64,000 bases of DNA from Marinobacterium lutimaris (GCF_900108065.1 NZ_FNVQ01000001.1:1240001-1304000); one strand, 5' to 3'; shown: positions 27,538 through 37,797, counted from the stretch's first letter. Made by a program: numbers and translations. Notes: generated from the letters alone by a model not told the origin.

Positions 27538-27573
27538 AAAAAAGGGCCGGGCACTCCGGCCCGACCCTTTTAT
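27538..27573 (-). terminator. terminator after gdhB
   Basis: Inverted arms AAAAAAGGGCCGGG and CCCGACCCTTTT with one mismatch and a short loop. On the minus strand the hairpin is followed by TTTTTTGTTTT. It lies about 50 bp beyond the gdhB stop. Confidence 0.75.
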
Positions 27574-27624
27574 CTTAACGCGCCTGAGCGCTCAATTGTC
27601 AGTGATCGATTTCGAATCGCGCAC

Positions 27625-30600
27625 TCAGCTGCAGTGAGCGAGCTCTACCAGCTCGCGGATAGCTACGGCAAACACCGCACTGTCCGGCTTGCTAACCGCG
27701 TTCAAATCAGACAACACCTGGCTCCAGCGCTGCAGCAGCACCTCGTTGCTCTCGAGCCAGCCTTCGACACAGGCCCGGCTGGACAACAGCTGTGCTTCAG
27801 CCTCCTCCTGCTCGGCCTGCTGGGCACTGGCACGGTTAAGTACACTGACGGTAATCGCCCGTTGCTGAGTGTTTAACTCTTCGCGGAAACCATCCCTGGC
27901 CAGCGACTGCCAGTGTGTCTCCTGCTCCATCAGCTTGATCTGACGATCGACACTGTAGAGATCCAGCTCCTCCCCGATCAGGAAGTAGACATCGGCAACC
28001 CGATCCAGAGACTCCCCGGTCTGCTCCTCGGTGGCGATAATCCCCAGCAGGGTATAAAGACTGTCGAACGAAGCGGCCTGTACCGCAAGTTCAGCGGGAA
28101 CCCCCGCCTGCTCGAGCTCGTTATACCGCGCCTGCCAGGCTTCCTTCGGTTCACCTGTCAGCCGCTCGGACAGCGACAGCGCCATGGACTCAACGCCTGG
28201 CCGGAAACGTTCGACCAGCGCCTGCGGATCGAGCTGCTGACGGTAGGCGTTCAGTAGCCAGTTAGCGGCACGACGCACCAGTCGCTGCAGATCACTCAGG
28301 ATCCCCTGCAACATGGCTGCCGGCACCAGGTTGTCCAGCGACTCTACCTGCTCCCAGAGCTGGTCCATATTGAAGATATCCCGCGCGGTAATATAGGAAG
28401 CGGCAATATCCGCCATCCCCCTGCCGGTGGCCTGATGCATCCGCAGCGGGAAGGTGATCCCCATGCGGTTGATCATACCGTTGGCGGTCTGGGTAGCGAC
28501 GATTTCCGCCTGCAGGCGATGGTTCTCGACCTCTTCGGCATAACGCTCAACCAGCGCTGCAGGGAAGGCAGTCTGGACCTCACGGGCGATATAGGGGTTC
28601 GACGGCAGCCAGCTGTCCGTCAGTACCTCCTTGAGCTCCGCCTTGACGTAAGAGATCAGTACCGACAGCTCGGGCCGGGTTAATGTTTTACCCTGCTCGG
28701 CGCGCGCCACGATCTCTTCATCGGAGGGGATAAACTCCAACGCACGCACCAGACGACCACGCCGCTCCAGTTCATTAATCTGGCGCCGGTAATCGTCCAG
28801 GGCACGGCCCACCTGGCCCTGACAGATACTGATCGCGAGCGCCTGGCTGTAGTTATTTTTCAGCACCAGCCTGGAGACCTCTTCGGTCATCTCCTTGAGG
28901 AAGGCGTTACGCTGTTTCACCGTCAGGTCGCCATTGCCGACCACGCTGTTAAGCAGGATCTTGATATTGACCTCGTGGTCCGAACAGTCCACGCCACCGG
29001 CATTGTCGATAAAGTCGGTGTTACAGGCACCGCCTTTCAGGGCGAACTCTATGCGGCCAAGCTGGGTGAAGCCCAGGTTACCGCCCTCGCCCAGTACACG
29101 GCAGCGCAATTCACGCCCATCGATACGCAGACCGTCATTAGCCTTGTCGCCCACATCGGCGTGGGATTCAAAGCTGGCTTTGACATAGGTGCCTATGCCG
29201 CCGTTCCAGATCAGATCCACCCGCGCCTTAAGCAACGCGGATATCAGATCGTTGGGTGCCAGCCTGTCTTCTGCGATATCGAAGCGTTTCTTCATCTCCG
29301 GCGTGATATCGATCCACTTGGCGGCTCGGGAGAATACCCCACCACCCTTGGAGATCAGCGACTCATCGTAATCGGACCAGCTCGAGCGTGGCAGCTCGAA
29401 AAGCCGCTTACGCTCAACGAAACTGGCTGCGGCATCCGGCGCCGGATCGATAAAGATATGCATGTGGTTAAAGGCGGCAACCATCTGGATATGCTCGGAC
29501 ATCAGCATGCCGTTACCAAATACATCACCACCCATATCGCCTATACCGACCACACTGAACGCCTGGGTCTGCGTATCGAGCCCAAGCTCTCGGAAGTGCA
29601 GCTTGACCGATTCCCAGGCGCCGCGCGCAGTGATACCCATTTTCTTGTGGTCATAACCCTGCGAGCCGCCGGAGGCGAAGGCATCACCCAGCCAGAAACC
29701 AAACTCTTCGGCGATACCGTTGGCGATATCAGAGAAGGTCGCCGTGCCCTTGTCGGCCGCAACCACCAGGTAGGGATCATCCTCGTCGTGACGAACCAGC
29801 TCCGGCGGTGGCGCCACCTCGCCATCGACAAAGTTATCGGTGACATCGAGCAGACCCCGGATAAAAGTCTTGTAGCAGGAGATCCCCTCCTCCATCACCG
29901 CTTCCCGGCTGGCATTGGCGGGCATCTGCTTAGCGACAAAGCCCCCTTTGGCGCCCACCGGCACAATCACCGCGTTCTTCACCTGCTGCGCCTTCACCAG
30001 ACCCAGCACCTCGGTACGGTAATCCTCGCGCCGGTCTGACCAGCGCAAACCACCACGGGCGACCTTGCCGCCGCGCAGATGCACACCCTCAACCCGCGCA
30101 GAATAAACGAAGATCTCGAACATCGGCCGCGGCAGCGGGATATTGGCGATCTCGTGAGGATTGAGCTTGAACACCAGATAATCCTTGGGCTCACCCGCTG
30201 CGTCGTTCTGGAAATAATTGGTTCGCAGAGTCGCCCGAATCAGCTCCAGGTAACGGCGCAGGATCTTGTCATCGTTAAGGTGATCAACCTTTTCCAGCGC
30301 ATCGATCACACTGCCGCCGATACGTTCGGCCAGCGCCTGAACCTTTGAGCTGCTCTGCCTGCCCGGTTCAAAGCGCGCGCGGAACAGCGCCACCAGCAGC
30401 CTGGTGATATAGAGGTGACGTGACAGGGTATCGGCAATATAGGGCTGGCTGAAGCCGAAGCGGATCTGCTGGTTGTAACGGGCATAGGCACGCAGCATCG
30501 CCACTTCGCGCCAGTTCAGCCGCGCCCCGATCACCAGACGGTTGAATTCGTCATTTTCGGCACGCCCGCTCCAGATATTGAAGAAGGCATCCTGGAACAC

Positions 30601-32457
30601 CTGCTTCACCTCTTCGAGGTCGACGGTGTCTTCGCTGTTATACAGCAGGGTAAAGTCGTGAATCCAGAAATGATCACCATCACGCCTGCGCACCATGTAG
30701 GGATGCTCGCCAACAACGCGCATGCCAAGATTTTCCAGCACCGGAATGATGTCGGACAGCACCAGCGGCTCATTGCGGTTGAACAGCTTGAACTTGAGCA
30801 GATCCCGGGATTGCTCGATCTGGCGATAGAAGCTCATCGCGATACTCTTACCCGCATCAAGCTCTTCGATATGATCGATATCGAACACCGCGCTGGCCGG
30901 AGAGAAATGCTCCCTGTATGCAGAGGGAAACGCGGTTCGGTAGGCGTTGGCGAGATGGTTGCCGCGCTCCTCGCCGGAGGCATCCACCAGTACGGTGTGA
31001 AGCTCGTCGGACCAGGAGCGGGACAGTTCAGCGACTTCAGCCTCGAGCTCCTGAGGGTCGAACGCATTCATCGTCTCCGGGTCAACCGGCAATACAAAGT
31101 AAACGCGGGTCAACACCGACTCGCTGTAGTAAGTAGTGAACTCCGAGTCCAGCGCGCCGAGCCGCTCAACCAGCAGATCCTGCACCTGTGTACGCAACAC
31201 GGTATTGAAGATGTCGCGCGGCACGTAATAAAGGAAGCTATAGAACTTGCCGCAGGAGTCGCGGCGGCAGAGCAACCGGACCTTGCGCCGCTCCTGCAGG
31301 TTAAACACGCCCATGGTGTTAACGAACAGCTCATCTTCACTGGAGAGCAGCAACTCATCCCGTGGCAGATCGTTAAGAATCTGACTCAGCGACTTGGCGC
31401 TGTGGCCTCCTGGGGTAAAACCCGCCCGCTCGAGAACCTGTGCGACGCGACGCCGCAACACCGGCACATTCGCCGGAGGTTCTGCGTACACCGGCGATGT
31501 ATACAACCCATAGAAGCGGTGCTCGCCGGTCACCTCTCCCTGATCGTTAAACTGTTTTACGACCACCAGATCGCGATACGCCGGGCGATGCACTTGGGAA
31601 CGGCGATAGTCCTTGGCGAACATCAGCGACTTATCGACCCGCACCGAGCAGCTGTCGGTTTCCTGTACTTCACGCTCGGGCGGAGCCAAACGGCACACAC
31701 CCAATACCGATTCATCCACCGGCGCGGTGGTCAGCACATTGCCGGAGACCTCAAAGTTGATCTGCTCGTAGCCAAGGAAGGTAAAGCGATTCTGCAGCAG
31801 CCAACCGAGGAAAGCCTTCGCCTCTTCGACCTCGTCCTTATCAGGACCTTTAAGCTCGGCTCTCAGCGACTCGATTCGGGTACGCATGGCATCAAAGTCA
31901 GTCACCGCCGCACGTACCTGGGCGAGGACTTCAGCTAAGCTGTGCTCGATATCCTTCAGCTCTTCCTGATTACTGTGGCGATCGACTTCGATGTAGATCA
32001 GCGCCTCGCGGTTAGTTCCTTCGCCGCCGGCGGGCCTGACCTCAGCCTTGCGCGCGTCGCGCTGGATATTCAGCACACCGCTGTGAACGACGTGTATTGA
32101 GAGGCCACGCCGGTTGAGCTCCATACGCACGGAATCCACCAGGAACGGCATATCCCGATGACTGATTTCGATGACCGTATGTCCACAGTGCCAGCCATGA
32201 CGCTCCAGATCCGGGTTAAAGACGTGGATCTTCTGGTCCTGACCATCCCACTCCTGCAGGTGCTCCCAGCAGGACAGGGTCGCGCCATAGAGGTTCTGTG
32301 GACTGCGCTCTGCCAGCTCTTCCAGCGGAGACACACGGTAATATTGGGTTACAAATTCCAGCACCTTCGCAGTATCTGCTTTGGGTATGCGGGCGGCTAT
32401 GGTATCGCCCAGCTGCGAAAGGATCTTATTCTTCTGTTCGGTACGCCGTTCGGACAT
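27625..32457 (-). CDS. gdhB: NAD-specific glutamate dehydrogenase, large GDH-180 type
   Basis: Very large catabolic enzyme of about 1610 residues that deaminates glutamate to 2-oxoglutarate with NAD. Long N-terminal regulatory region (about 1-700, ACT-like segments such as RDMPFLVDSVRMELNRRG), then the catalytic core with KGGFVAKQ, VGIGDMGGDVFGNGML (dinucleotide site), FIDPAPD and WNGGIGTYVK. A C-terminal helical region completes the protein. Length and motifs are those of the Pseudomonas GdhB and Streptomyces L_180 class; such enzymes are often allosterically controlled by aspartate or arginine. The start at 32457 is preferred because AAGAGG stands 5 bp before it; an in-frame ATG at 32472 is the alternative. 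It is a single gene with its own terminator. Confidence 0.95.
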   Translation of the reverse strand: MSERRTEQKNKILSQLGDTIAARIPKADTAKVLEFVTQYYRVSPLEELAERSPQNLYGATLSCWEHLQEWDGQDQKIHVFNPDLERHGWHCGHTVIEISHRDMPFLVDSVRMELNRRGLSIHVVHSGVLNIQRDARKAEVRPAGGEGTNREALIYIEVDRHSNQEELKDIEHSLAEVLAQVRAAVTDFDAMRTRIESLRAELKGPDKDEVEEAKAFLGWLLQNRFTFLGYEQINFEVSGNVLTTAPVDESVLGVCRLAPPEREVQETDSCSVRVDKSLMFAKDYRRSQVHRPAYRDLVVVKQFNDQGEVTGEHRFYGLYTSPVYAEPPANVPVLRRRVAQVLERAGFTPGGHSAKSLSQILNDLPRDELLLSSEDELFVNTMGVFNLQERRKVRLLCRRDSCGKFYSFLYYVPRDIFNTVLRTQVQDLLVERLGALDSEFTTYYSESVLTRVYFVLPVDPETMNAFDPQELEAEVAELSRSWSDELHTVLVDASGEERGNHLANAYRTAFPSAYREHFSPASAVFDIDHIEELDAGKSIAMSFYRQIEQSRDLLKFKLFNRNEPLVLSDIIPVLENLGMRVVGEHPYMVRRRDGDHFWIHDFTLLYNSEDTVDLEEVKQVFQDAFFNIWSGRAENDEFNRLVIGARLNWREVAMLRAYARYNQQIRFGFSQPYIADTLSRHLYITRLLVALFRARFEPGRQSSSKVQALAERIGGSVIDALEKVDHLNDDKILRRYLELIRATLRTNYFQNDAAGEPKDYLVFKLNPHEIANIPLPRPMFEIFVYSARVEGVHLRGGKVARGGLRWSDRREDYRTEVLGLVKAQQVKNAVIVPVGAKGGFVAKQMPANASREAVMEEGISCYKTFIRGLLDVTDNFVDGEVAPPPELVRHDEDDPYLVVAADKGTATFSDIANGIAEEFGFWLGDAFASGGSQGYDHKKMGITARGAWESVKLHFRELGLDTQTQAFSVVGIGDMGGDVFGNGMLMSEHIQMVAAFNHMHIFIDPAPDAAASFVERKRLFELPRSSWSDYDESLISKGGGVFSRAAKWIDITPEMKKRFDIAEDRLAPNDLISALLKARVDLIWNGGIGTYVKASFESHADVGDKANDGLRIDGRELRCRVLGEGGNLGFTQLGRIEFALKGGACNTDFIDNAGGVDCSDHEVNIKILLNSVVGNGDLTVKQRNAFLKEMTEEVSRLVLKNNYSQALAISICQGQVGRALDDYRRQINELERRGRLVRALEFIPSDEEIVARAEQGKTLTRPELSVLISYVKAELKEVLTDSWLPSNPYIAREVQTAFPAALVERYAEEVENHRLQAEIVATQTANGMINRMGITFPLRMHQATGRGMADIAASYITARDIFNMDQLWEQVESLDNLVPAAMLQGILSDLQRLVRRAANWLLNAYRQQLDPQALVERFRPGVESMALSLSERLTGEPKEAWQARYNELEQAGVPAELAVQAASFDSLYTLLGIIATEEQTGESLDRVADVYFLIGEELDLYSVDRQIKLMEQETHWQSLARDGFREELNTQQRAITVSVLNRASAQQAEQEEAEAQLLSSRACVEGWLESNEVLLQRWSQVLSDLNAVSKPDSAVFAVAIRELVELAHCS

Positions 32458-32642
32458 TTGCCTCTTCTCCATCAGGGCTCAGTGTTCCAATTCCCTTAAG
32501 GCTAGACCAGGGTGGATGGATTTGCGATGTCAAAATCAACTTATCCAGTTGTATTTTTTACCTTTAACAACTTAACCAGTTTAAATATGACATTCCAACC
32601 GCCGTACCAGGTCATTTACCGCAACTTTTGACGACAGGCACA

Positions 32643-32669
32643 AAAAAACCCGGCAATGCCGGGTTTTTT
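32643..32669 (-). terminator. terminator after purC
   Basis: AAAAAACCCGGC (32643-32654) pairs with GCCGGGTTTTTT (32658-32669), with loop AAT. The T tract on the minus strand ends the dapA-bamC-purC unit 27 bp after the purC stop; the signal is symmetric. Confidence 0.9.
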
Positions 32670-32695
32670 CCGAGTTTGATAACGCCTTATTCAGT

Positions 32696-33409
32696 TCAGT
32701 CGAACTGGATACCGAGACGCTGACCTACCTCTTCGTAGGCTTCGATAACACCGCCGAGGCCCTGACGGAAGCGGTCCTTATCCATTTTTTTACGGGTTTC
32801 CTTATCCCAGATACGGCAACCATCCGGAGAAAACTCATCGCCGAGTACCAGCTGTCCTTCGCTCATACCGAACTCAAGCTTGTAGTCCACCAGCAGCATA
32901 TCGGCGTCGGAGAACAGCTTTTTCAGTACATCGTTGACCGCGAAGGTCAGTTCCTTGGCGCGCGCAACCTGCTCTTCGGTGGCCCAGCCAAAGGATTTGA
33001 TATGGTAGTCATTGACCATCGGATCGCCCAGGGCGTCGTTCTTCAGGAAGAACTCGAAGGTCGGCGGGTTCAGATCCATGCCTTCCTGCACACCATAACG
33101 ACGGCAGATAGAACCTGCTGCAACGTTACGTACCACGCACTCGACAGGAATCATCTCCAGGCGCTTAACCAGGCTCTCATTGTCAGACAGCAGCTTGACG
33201 AAATGGGTCGGGATACCCGCCTCAGCCAGCTTCTGCATGATAAATGCGTTGAACTTGTTGTTGACCATACCTTTACGGTCAAGCTGTTCTACTTTCTTAC
33301 CGTCAAAAGCCGAGGTGTCGTTACGAAACTCCATGACCATCAGCTCAGGGTCGTCGGTGCGAAATACCGACTTGGCTTTACCGCTGTAAAGCTCTTCACG
33401 CTTTTCCAT
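32696..33409 (-). CDS. purC: phosphoribosylaminoimidazole-succinocarboxamide synthase
   Basis: SAICAR synthetase of 237 residues, exactly the Escherichia length, catalysing an ATP-dependent step of purine synthesis. It starts [16 protein letters not shown]. Further signatures are [12 protein letters not shown] (about 88-99), the substrate-binding region [20 protein letters not shown] and [12 protein letters not shown]. The start at 33409 follows TGGAGAGATTG. The order dapA-bamC-purC is the same as in Escherichia and Pseudomonas. Confidence 0.97.
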   Translation of the reverse strand: MEKREELYSGKAKSVFRTDDPELMVMEFRNDTSAFDGKKVEQLDRKGMVNNKFNAFIMQKLAEAGIPTHFVKLLSDNESLVKRLEMIPVECVVRNVAAGSICRRYGVQEGMDLNPPTFEFFLKNDALGDPMVNDYHIKSFGWATEEQVARAKELTFAVNDVLKKLFSDADMLLVDYKLEFGMSEGQLVLGDEFSPDGCRIWDKETRKKMDKDRFRQGLGGVIEAYEEVGQRLGIQFD

Positions 33410-33464
33410 CAATCTCTCCAAAACACCCGAATTTCCGGGATTTGTTCCACCCAAGAGCCGCTTA

Positions 33465-34853
33465 TCAGCTCTCAGGCAGGTTGTCTTTGATATTCCAGAG
33501 TATCTCTTCCGCCACCACGTTGGGTGCCTCCAGTCCCTGGTCAGTCAATACAGACAGGAATACACCGTTGCGGGTACGGTTCATTTTGAGCTGATAACGG
33601 CCGGTATGCTCAAAATTACCGGTTTCCTCATTGTAAGTACCGTTTTCGCTTCCGCCAAAGACATAGATGACCTTGCCGCCGAACCAGATCTTATAACCGT
33701 CCTGGTTTGCCGAGTTGTTCGGATCAGCGATATCAGCAGCCACATCCGCCTGTTCTTCACCGGAGGCGTTCGTCTTGCCGGAACTGTAACGTATAGCGTC
33801 TGGGGAATCGTCATCCGCCACCCCCAGGGCATCACCGAAGAGATCCATATTGAACTGGATATCCTCACGATCGGAGTTGAGCCATTCGAAGAAGCCCATA
33901 CGCTCGGTATCATCCACCCGGGTCTGGGTGGTATAAGTCAGGTAAACCATACCGGTTTCCTGCGAACGCGTACCCACATCGATCTCGGAAGCATCAAGTG
34001 CTGCGTTCAATTGCGCCCAGGCGTTATCGATCGGCGTCCCCAGCTTCAGCACCGGATTGCCGCGGGAGTCACGACCCAACTGAGGGTCATCCTGGGTCTG
34101 CTGCTGCAGAGCCAGCAGGCTCTGGGAATCGGGCTCGGATGCCTCGCTCAGATAGCGCAGCATTTCGAACATCATGTCAGCCTTATATTCCACATCCTTC
34201 GACTGGGTATCCCAATCGATGCTGCTGACTTCCTGATCCAGCGGGAAGCCCACGTGCTGCATACGGATAGAAGTACGCTGGTAATCGTCTGGATCGGGAC
34301 GCAGCGACAGACGCAACTTGTTGCGGCTGGGCCCATCGATATCCTGGAAGGTAAGACGCTTGATCCAGCTATCAATAAAACTGTAATCGGCGCCATCCAG
34401 AGTGATCCAGTCGGTTTCCATAACCCCCTGACGCGGATCGGACATGGCCAGGTCGATGTCGTTGAACGTCCAGAACTCCTGCATTTTTACCCAAACATCG
34501 GAGATCGGCTCGTCTACGACGATGACCCGCTGGCCATCTTCGCGACGCATATTCACCTTCTCGCTGCCAGATTCCAGATAGAAGAACTCAGGACGCGGCA
34601 CTTCGAAATCACCCGGACGGGCAATCGCGGTATCACCAGCTTCGGGCACCACCAGTTGTTCCTGCATGGTGCGGGATTTCATGTCCGGCGGCAGCTCCAG
34701 GCGCTTGCCGGCCCGAGCCAGTTCATAATCCTGGCCACGGTCACGCACGATGGCGTTGTCACCGTAGATCGGGTTGTCATCGAGACTACTGCAACCACTC
34801 AGCACCGCGGCAACAGCCAACGCCATGAGTGTGTAGGAGTTTTTTCTGGTCAT
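33465..34853 (-). CDS. bamC: outer membrane assembly lipoprotein BamC, enlarged
   Basis: Lipoprotein of the beta-barrel assembly (Bam) complex. The signal ends LSGC with Cys21. The unstructured N-terminal segment that wraps around BamD follows (about 22-100, LELPPDMKS and VPEAGD). Two helix-grip domains follow (about 100-245 and about 265-460), the second beginning [19 protein letters not shown]. At 462 residues it is much longer than Escherichia BamC (344). Part of the extra length is an acidic, Ser/Asn/Ala-rich insertion at about 345-385 within the C-terminal domain. The position between dapA and purC confirms the assignment. Confidence 0.9.
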   Translation of the reverse strand: MTRKNSYTLMALAVAAVLSGCSSLDDNPIYGDNAIVRDRGQDYELARAGKRLELPPDMKSRTMQEQLVVPEAGDTAIARPGDFEVPRPEFFYLESGSEKVNMRREDGQRVIVVDEPISDVWVKMQEFWTFNDIDLAMSDPRQGVMETDWITLDGADYSFIDSWIKRLTFQDIDGPSRNKLRLSLRPDPDDYQRTSIRMQHVGFPLDQEVSSIDWDTQSKDVEYKADMMFEMLRYLSEASEPDSQSLLALQQQTQDDPQLGRDSRGNPVLKLGTPIDNAWAQLNAALDASEIDVGTRSQETGMVYLTYTTQTRVDDTERMGFFEWLNSDREDIQFNMDLFGDALGVADDDSPDAIRYSSGKTNASGEEQADVAADIADPNNSANQDGYKIWFGGKVIYVFGGSENGTYNEETGNFEHTGRYQLKMNRTRNGVFLSVLTDQGLEAPNVVAEEILWNIKDNLPES

Positions 34854-34866
34854 GTCCCTCTGCCTG

Positions 34867-35742
34867 TCAGATTACGCCACATTCGCGAAGCGCATTACGT
34901 ACTTCCTCGTGATACTGCTCGGCGAGAATCGTCAACGGCAGACGAATACCGTTTTCGATCAAGCCCATTTCATGCATCGCCCACTTCACCGGAATCGGGT
35001 TGGCTTCAACGAACAGCTTGGTATGCAGCGGCATCAGCTTCTGCTGCAGTGCGCGCGCTTCTTCCGCCTTACCTTCCAGACCCAGCTGACATAGCTCAGC
35101 CATTTCGGCCGGCACCACGTTGGCAGTCACGGAAATATTGCCCTGACCACCGAGCAGAATCAGTTCGATAGCTGTGCCGTCATCGCCGGAGTAGACAGCA
35201 AAACCTTCATCGACACCGTCGATCAGAATCTTGGCGCGCTCCAGATCACCGGTCGCCTCTTTGATACCCACGATATTGGGGTGGCTCATCAGGCGGAAAA
35301 CGGTTTCCGGCTTCATGTCGCAACCGGTACGGCCCGGTACGTTGTAAAGAATCTGCGGAATATCGACCGCGTCGGCAATGGCCTTGAAGTGCTGATACAT
35401 CCCTTCCTGGGTCGGCTTATTGTAGTAAGGCGTCACCAGCAGGCTGTAGTCGGCACCGGCATCCTTGGCGCGACGGGTCAGTTCGATCGCTTCACGAGTA
35501 GAGTTTGCACCGGTACCGGCCACTACAGGAATACGGCCATCAACGCGTTTGATGGTGTGTTTGATCACTTCGAGGTGTTCGTCGTAGTCCAGGGTGGCGG
35601 ATTCGCCGGTGGTGCCCACGGCACCGATCGCGGCGGTGCCCTTCTCGAGATGGAGATCGATCACCTTATCCAGCGCGTCCCAATCGACGTCACCGTTGGC
35701 ATGCATAGGGGTCACGAGCGCTACAATACTGCCGCGAATCAT
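34867..35742 (-). CDS. dapA: 4-hydroxy-tetrahydrodipicolinate synthase
   Basis: Class I aldolase of 291 residues, first committed step of lysine and diaminopimelate synthesis. Catalytic residues are present: Thr44 and Thr45 in GTTGES, Tyr133 in ILYNVPGRTG with Arg138, and the Schiff-base Lys161 in VGIKEATGD. The start at 35742 (MIRGSIVALVTPM) is standard and preceded by GGAGAGAGAA; the frame stays open upstream without conservation. It is the first gene of dapA-bamC-purC and divergent from bcp. No lysine riboswitch is seen in the 190-bp divergent region. Confidence 0.97.
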   Translation of the reverse strand: MIRGSIVALVTPMHANGDVDWDALDKVIDLHLEKGTAAIGAVGTTGESATLDYDEHLEVIKHTIKRVDGRIPVVAGTGANSTREAIELTRRAKDAGADYSLLVTPYYNKPTQEGMYQHFKAIADAVDIPQILYNVPGRTGCDMKPETVFRLMSHPNIVGIKEATGDLERAKILIDGVDEGFAVYSGDDGTAIELILLGGQGNISVTANVVPAEMAELCQLGLEGKAEEARALQQKLMPLHTKLFVEANPIPVKWAMHEMGLIENGIRLPLTILAEQYHEEVRNALRECGVI

Positions 35743-35932
35743 TTCTCTCTCCATCTGAATTAAAGCCCGGCTATGGTACGTTTGCGCCACCGGGGTGAAC
35801 AACCGCCGGCAGATTGTGATCGTACCGGCTTCTGATATCGTAAAAGCCGAATATTTTAAACGATTTGGCGACCGCTAGCGTAGAGGGTCGCAGCTTTTTT
35901 CACAACAGATACAACACACAAGGAGTCTTTCC

Positions 35933-36382
35933 ATGCTTGAAGCAGGACAACCAGCCCCGGATTTCAATGCCGTGGACCAGAATGGAGACCCAATCAGCCT
36001 GAGCCAGTTCCGTGGCAAGAAGGTTGTGCTCTATTTTTATCCGCGCGATAACACCCCGGGCTGCACCGCCCAGGCCTGCGACCTGCGCGACAATTACGAG
36101 CGACTCCAGGCCGAGGGTTACCAGGTGATCGGCGTCAGCACCGACACCGAGAAAAAACACCAGAATTTCATCGCCAAGTACGATCTGCCCTTCCCTTTAA
36201 TTGCCGATACGGATAACAGTGTTCACGAACTGTTCGGCACCTGGCAGCTGAAGAAAAACTACGGCAAGGAGTATATGGGCACTGTGCGCACCACTTTCCT
36301 GATTGACGAGCAGGGTACGATTACCGACGTCATCAAGAAGGTAAAAACCAAGGAACACACAGCGCAGATTCTTACGGACTGA
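35933..36382 (+). CDS. bcp: thioredoxin-dependent thiol peroxidase Bcp
   Basis: Peroxiredoxin of 149 residues that reduces hydrogen peroxide and organic peroxides. The peroxidatic Cys44 is in YPRDNTPGCT and the probable resolving Cys49 is five residues on (TAQACDLRD), the arrangement of Escherichia Bcp (PrxQ type). Arg of VRTTFLID completes the active site. An AAGGAG site precedes the ATG. It is divergent from dapA and convergent with perM. The gcvR gene that often stands between bcp and dapA is absent. Confidence 0.95.
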   Translation: MLEAGQPAPDFNAVDQNGDPISLSQFRGKKVVLYFYPRDNTPGCTAQACDLRDNYERLQAEGYQVIGVSTDTEKKHQNFIAKYDLPFPLIADTDNSVHELFGTWQLKKNYGKEYMGTVRTTFLIDEQGTITDVIKKVKTKEHTAQILTD

Positions 36383-36394
36383 CCCCGCTTACCA

Positions 36395-36426
36395 GAGAAC
36401 GCCGGGACTCAAGCCCCGGCGTTCTC
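36395..36426. terminator. hairpin at the bcp / perM convergence
   Basis: GAGAACGCCGGG (36395-36406) pairs perfectly with CCCGGCGTTCTC (36415-36426), giving a 12-bp stem and an 8-base loop. There is no strong T tract, and the right arm lies inside the last codons of perM. Probably a weak or Rho-assisted stop for bcp. Confidence 0.45.
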
Positions 36427-37488
36427 CTCTTCGGCATGACTTATCGCGATCGGCCAGGCGTTGATTACCGCCTTGACCAGCGTTGCCAGAGGAATGGCGA
36501 AGAACAGACCCCAGAAGCCCCAGAGACTGCCGAACACCAGCACCGATACAATGATCGATACCGGGTGCAGGTTGACCGCCTCAGAGAACAGCAGCGGCAC
36601 CAGAACGTTGCCGTCCAGCGCCTGAATCACCGCATAAGCGATCATCAGCCACATAAACTCGCTGGTCCAGCCCCACTGGAAAAATGCGATCAGCGCAATC
36701 GGCAGCGTCACCAGCGCCGCGCCGATATACGGAATCAACACCGATAGACCCACACCCAACGCCAGCAGAGCGGCATAGTTGATCCCCAGCAACACGAACA
36801 CTACCCAGGTGACACCGCCGACGATAAGGATCTCAATCGCCTTGCCACGCACATAGTTGGCAATCTGAGCATCCATCTCATGCCAGATACCGGTCATCAT
36901 CTGCCGCTTTGCCGGCATAAACGAGCTGAAGGTTGCCAGCATCGAATCGCCATCCTTAAGGAAGAAAAACACCAGGATCGGCACCAGCACCAGGTAGATC
37001 AGCATCGCCGCGATACTGGTCAGGGAGTTCAGCGAGAAGGTCACCACCCACTGCCCCAGCTGACTCAGTTCAGTAGCAGCCACTCCGATCATCTGGCGGA
37101 TCTGCTCTTCGGAAACCAGGTTCGGATATTTCTCTGGCAAAAGAAGCAACAGGTTCTGCACCTGCACCACCATTCCCGGTAGTTCATTAAACAGATTCAC
37201 CAGCTGACGCCAGGCGATCGGCATCACAAACAGCAGGAAGCCGGCCAGAAAACTGACGAACACCACGAACACCAGAATCACCGTCGGCAGGTGCGGCAGC
37301 CCACGATCCTGCAGCCAGGTGACAAGCCCTTGCATCAGAAATGCGATAATCAGGCTGGCAAATACAGGCGCCAGTGGCGCACCGAGAAATATAATGACCG
37401 CCAGCCCGCCAAGCAGCAGCAGGAACAGGAAAAGCGCTTCTTCATCCGAAAAATACTGGTCGATCCACTTGTTGAGAATTTTACGCAT
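36409..37488 (-). CDS. perM: AI-2E family transporter PerM
   Basis: Inner-membrane protein of 359 residues in the AI-2E transporter (UPF0118) family, with about eight hydrophobic segments. Family features are FLFLLLLGGLAVIIFLGAPLAP near the start, VFFFLKDGD at about 176-184, and the paired motifs GLSVLIPYIGAALVTLPIAL and VLVPLLFSEAVNLHPVSIIVSVL near the end. Some members export autoinducer-2 or act as Na+(Li+)/H+ antiporters; the substrate here is unknown. Its start overlaps the tusA-like gene by 8 bp, as in the related Pseudomonas cluster beside bepA and bcp. Confidence 0.9.
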   Translation of the reverse strand: MRKILNKWIDQYFSDEEALFLFLLLLGGLAVIIFLGAPLAPVFASLIIAFLMQGLVTWLQDRGLPHLPTVILVFVVFVSFLAGFLLFVMPIAWRQLVNLFNELPGMVVQVQNLLLLLPEKYPNLVSEEQIRQMIGVAATELSQLGQWVVTFSLNSLTSIAAMLIYLVLVPILVFFFLKDGDSMLATFSSFMPAKRQMMTGIWHEMDAQIANYVRGKAIEILIVGGVTWVVFVLLGINYAALLALGVGLSVLIPYIGAALVTLPIALIAFFQWGWTSEFMWLMIAYAVIQALDGNVLVPLLFSEAVNLHPVSIIVSVLVFGSLWGFWGLFFAIPLATLVKAVINAWPIAISHAEEENAGA

Positions 37489-37765
37489 TCAGCGATTTGC
37501 TCCCTTTCTGCATCACCTTTCCTCGCCTTATGATATGGATATAACATTCGCCTTCTGTGAACGAATCCACCATTTCATGGTCGCTATTATCGACATAGAC
37601 ACGAAAGTCTCGAACAGATCCCGCATCGGTCGCGATCACTTTCAGCACCTCTCCCGGCGCCATCTGACTCAACGCCTGCTTGGCCTTGAGCAGCGGCAAC
37701 GGACAGGAAAGACCGCTCGCGTCGAGCAGTTCGGTGATTTCCGTTTCAGTCGGCGTATGCTGCAT
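37481..37765 (-). CDS. TusA-family sulfur carrier protein
   Basis: A 94-residue protein with a single SirA/TusA fold. The active-site motif CPLPLLKAKQAL begins at Cys21, which carries the persulfide in this family. The remainder (GEVLKVIATDAGSVRDF and ECYIHIIRRG) fits the fold. It is translationally linked to perM (8-bp overlap) and divergent from bepA. The same neighbourhood in Pseudomonas aeruginosa holds PA1006, a TusA-like protein linked to molybdenum cofactor homeostasis and nitrate respiration, so a role in sulfur delivery to cofactors is more likely than in tRNA thiolation. That role is inference. Confidence 0.88.
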   Translation of the reverse strand: MQHTPTETEITELLDASGLSCPLPLLKAKQALSQMAPGEVLKVIATDAGSVRDFRVYVDNSDHEMVDSFTEGECYIHIIRRGKVMQKGSKSLNA

Positions 37766-37797
37766 GAACCCAATACCTCCAAAGACTACAGAGCTGT

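Noticed and set aside
33606-35171. 521-codon open frame antisense to bamC and dapA
   Set aside because: Both genes on the other strand are clear orthologues; this frame shows no protein-family features.
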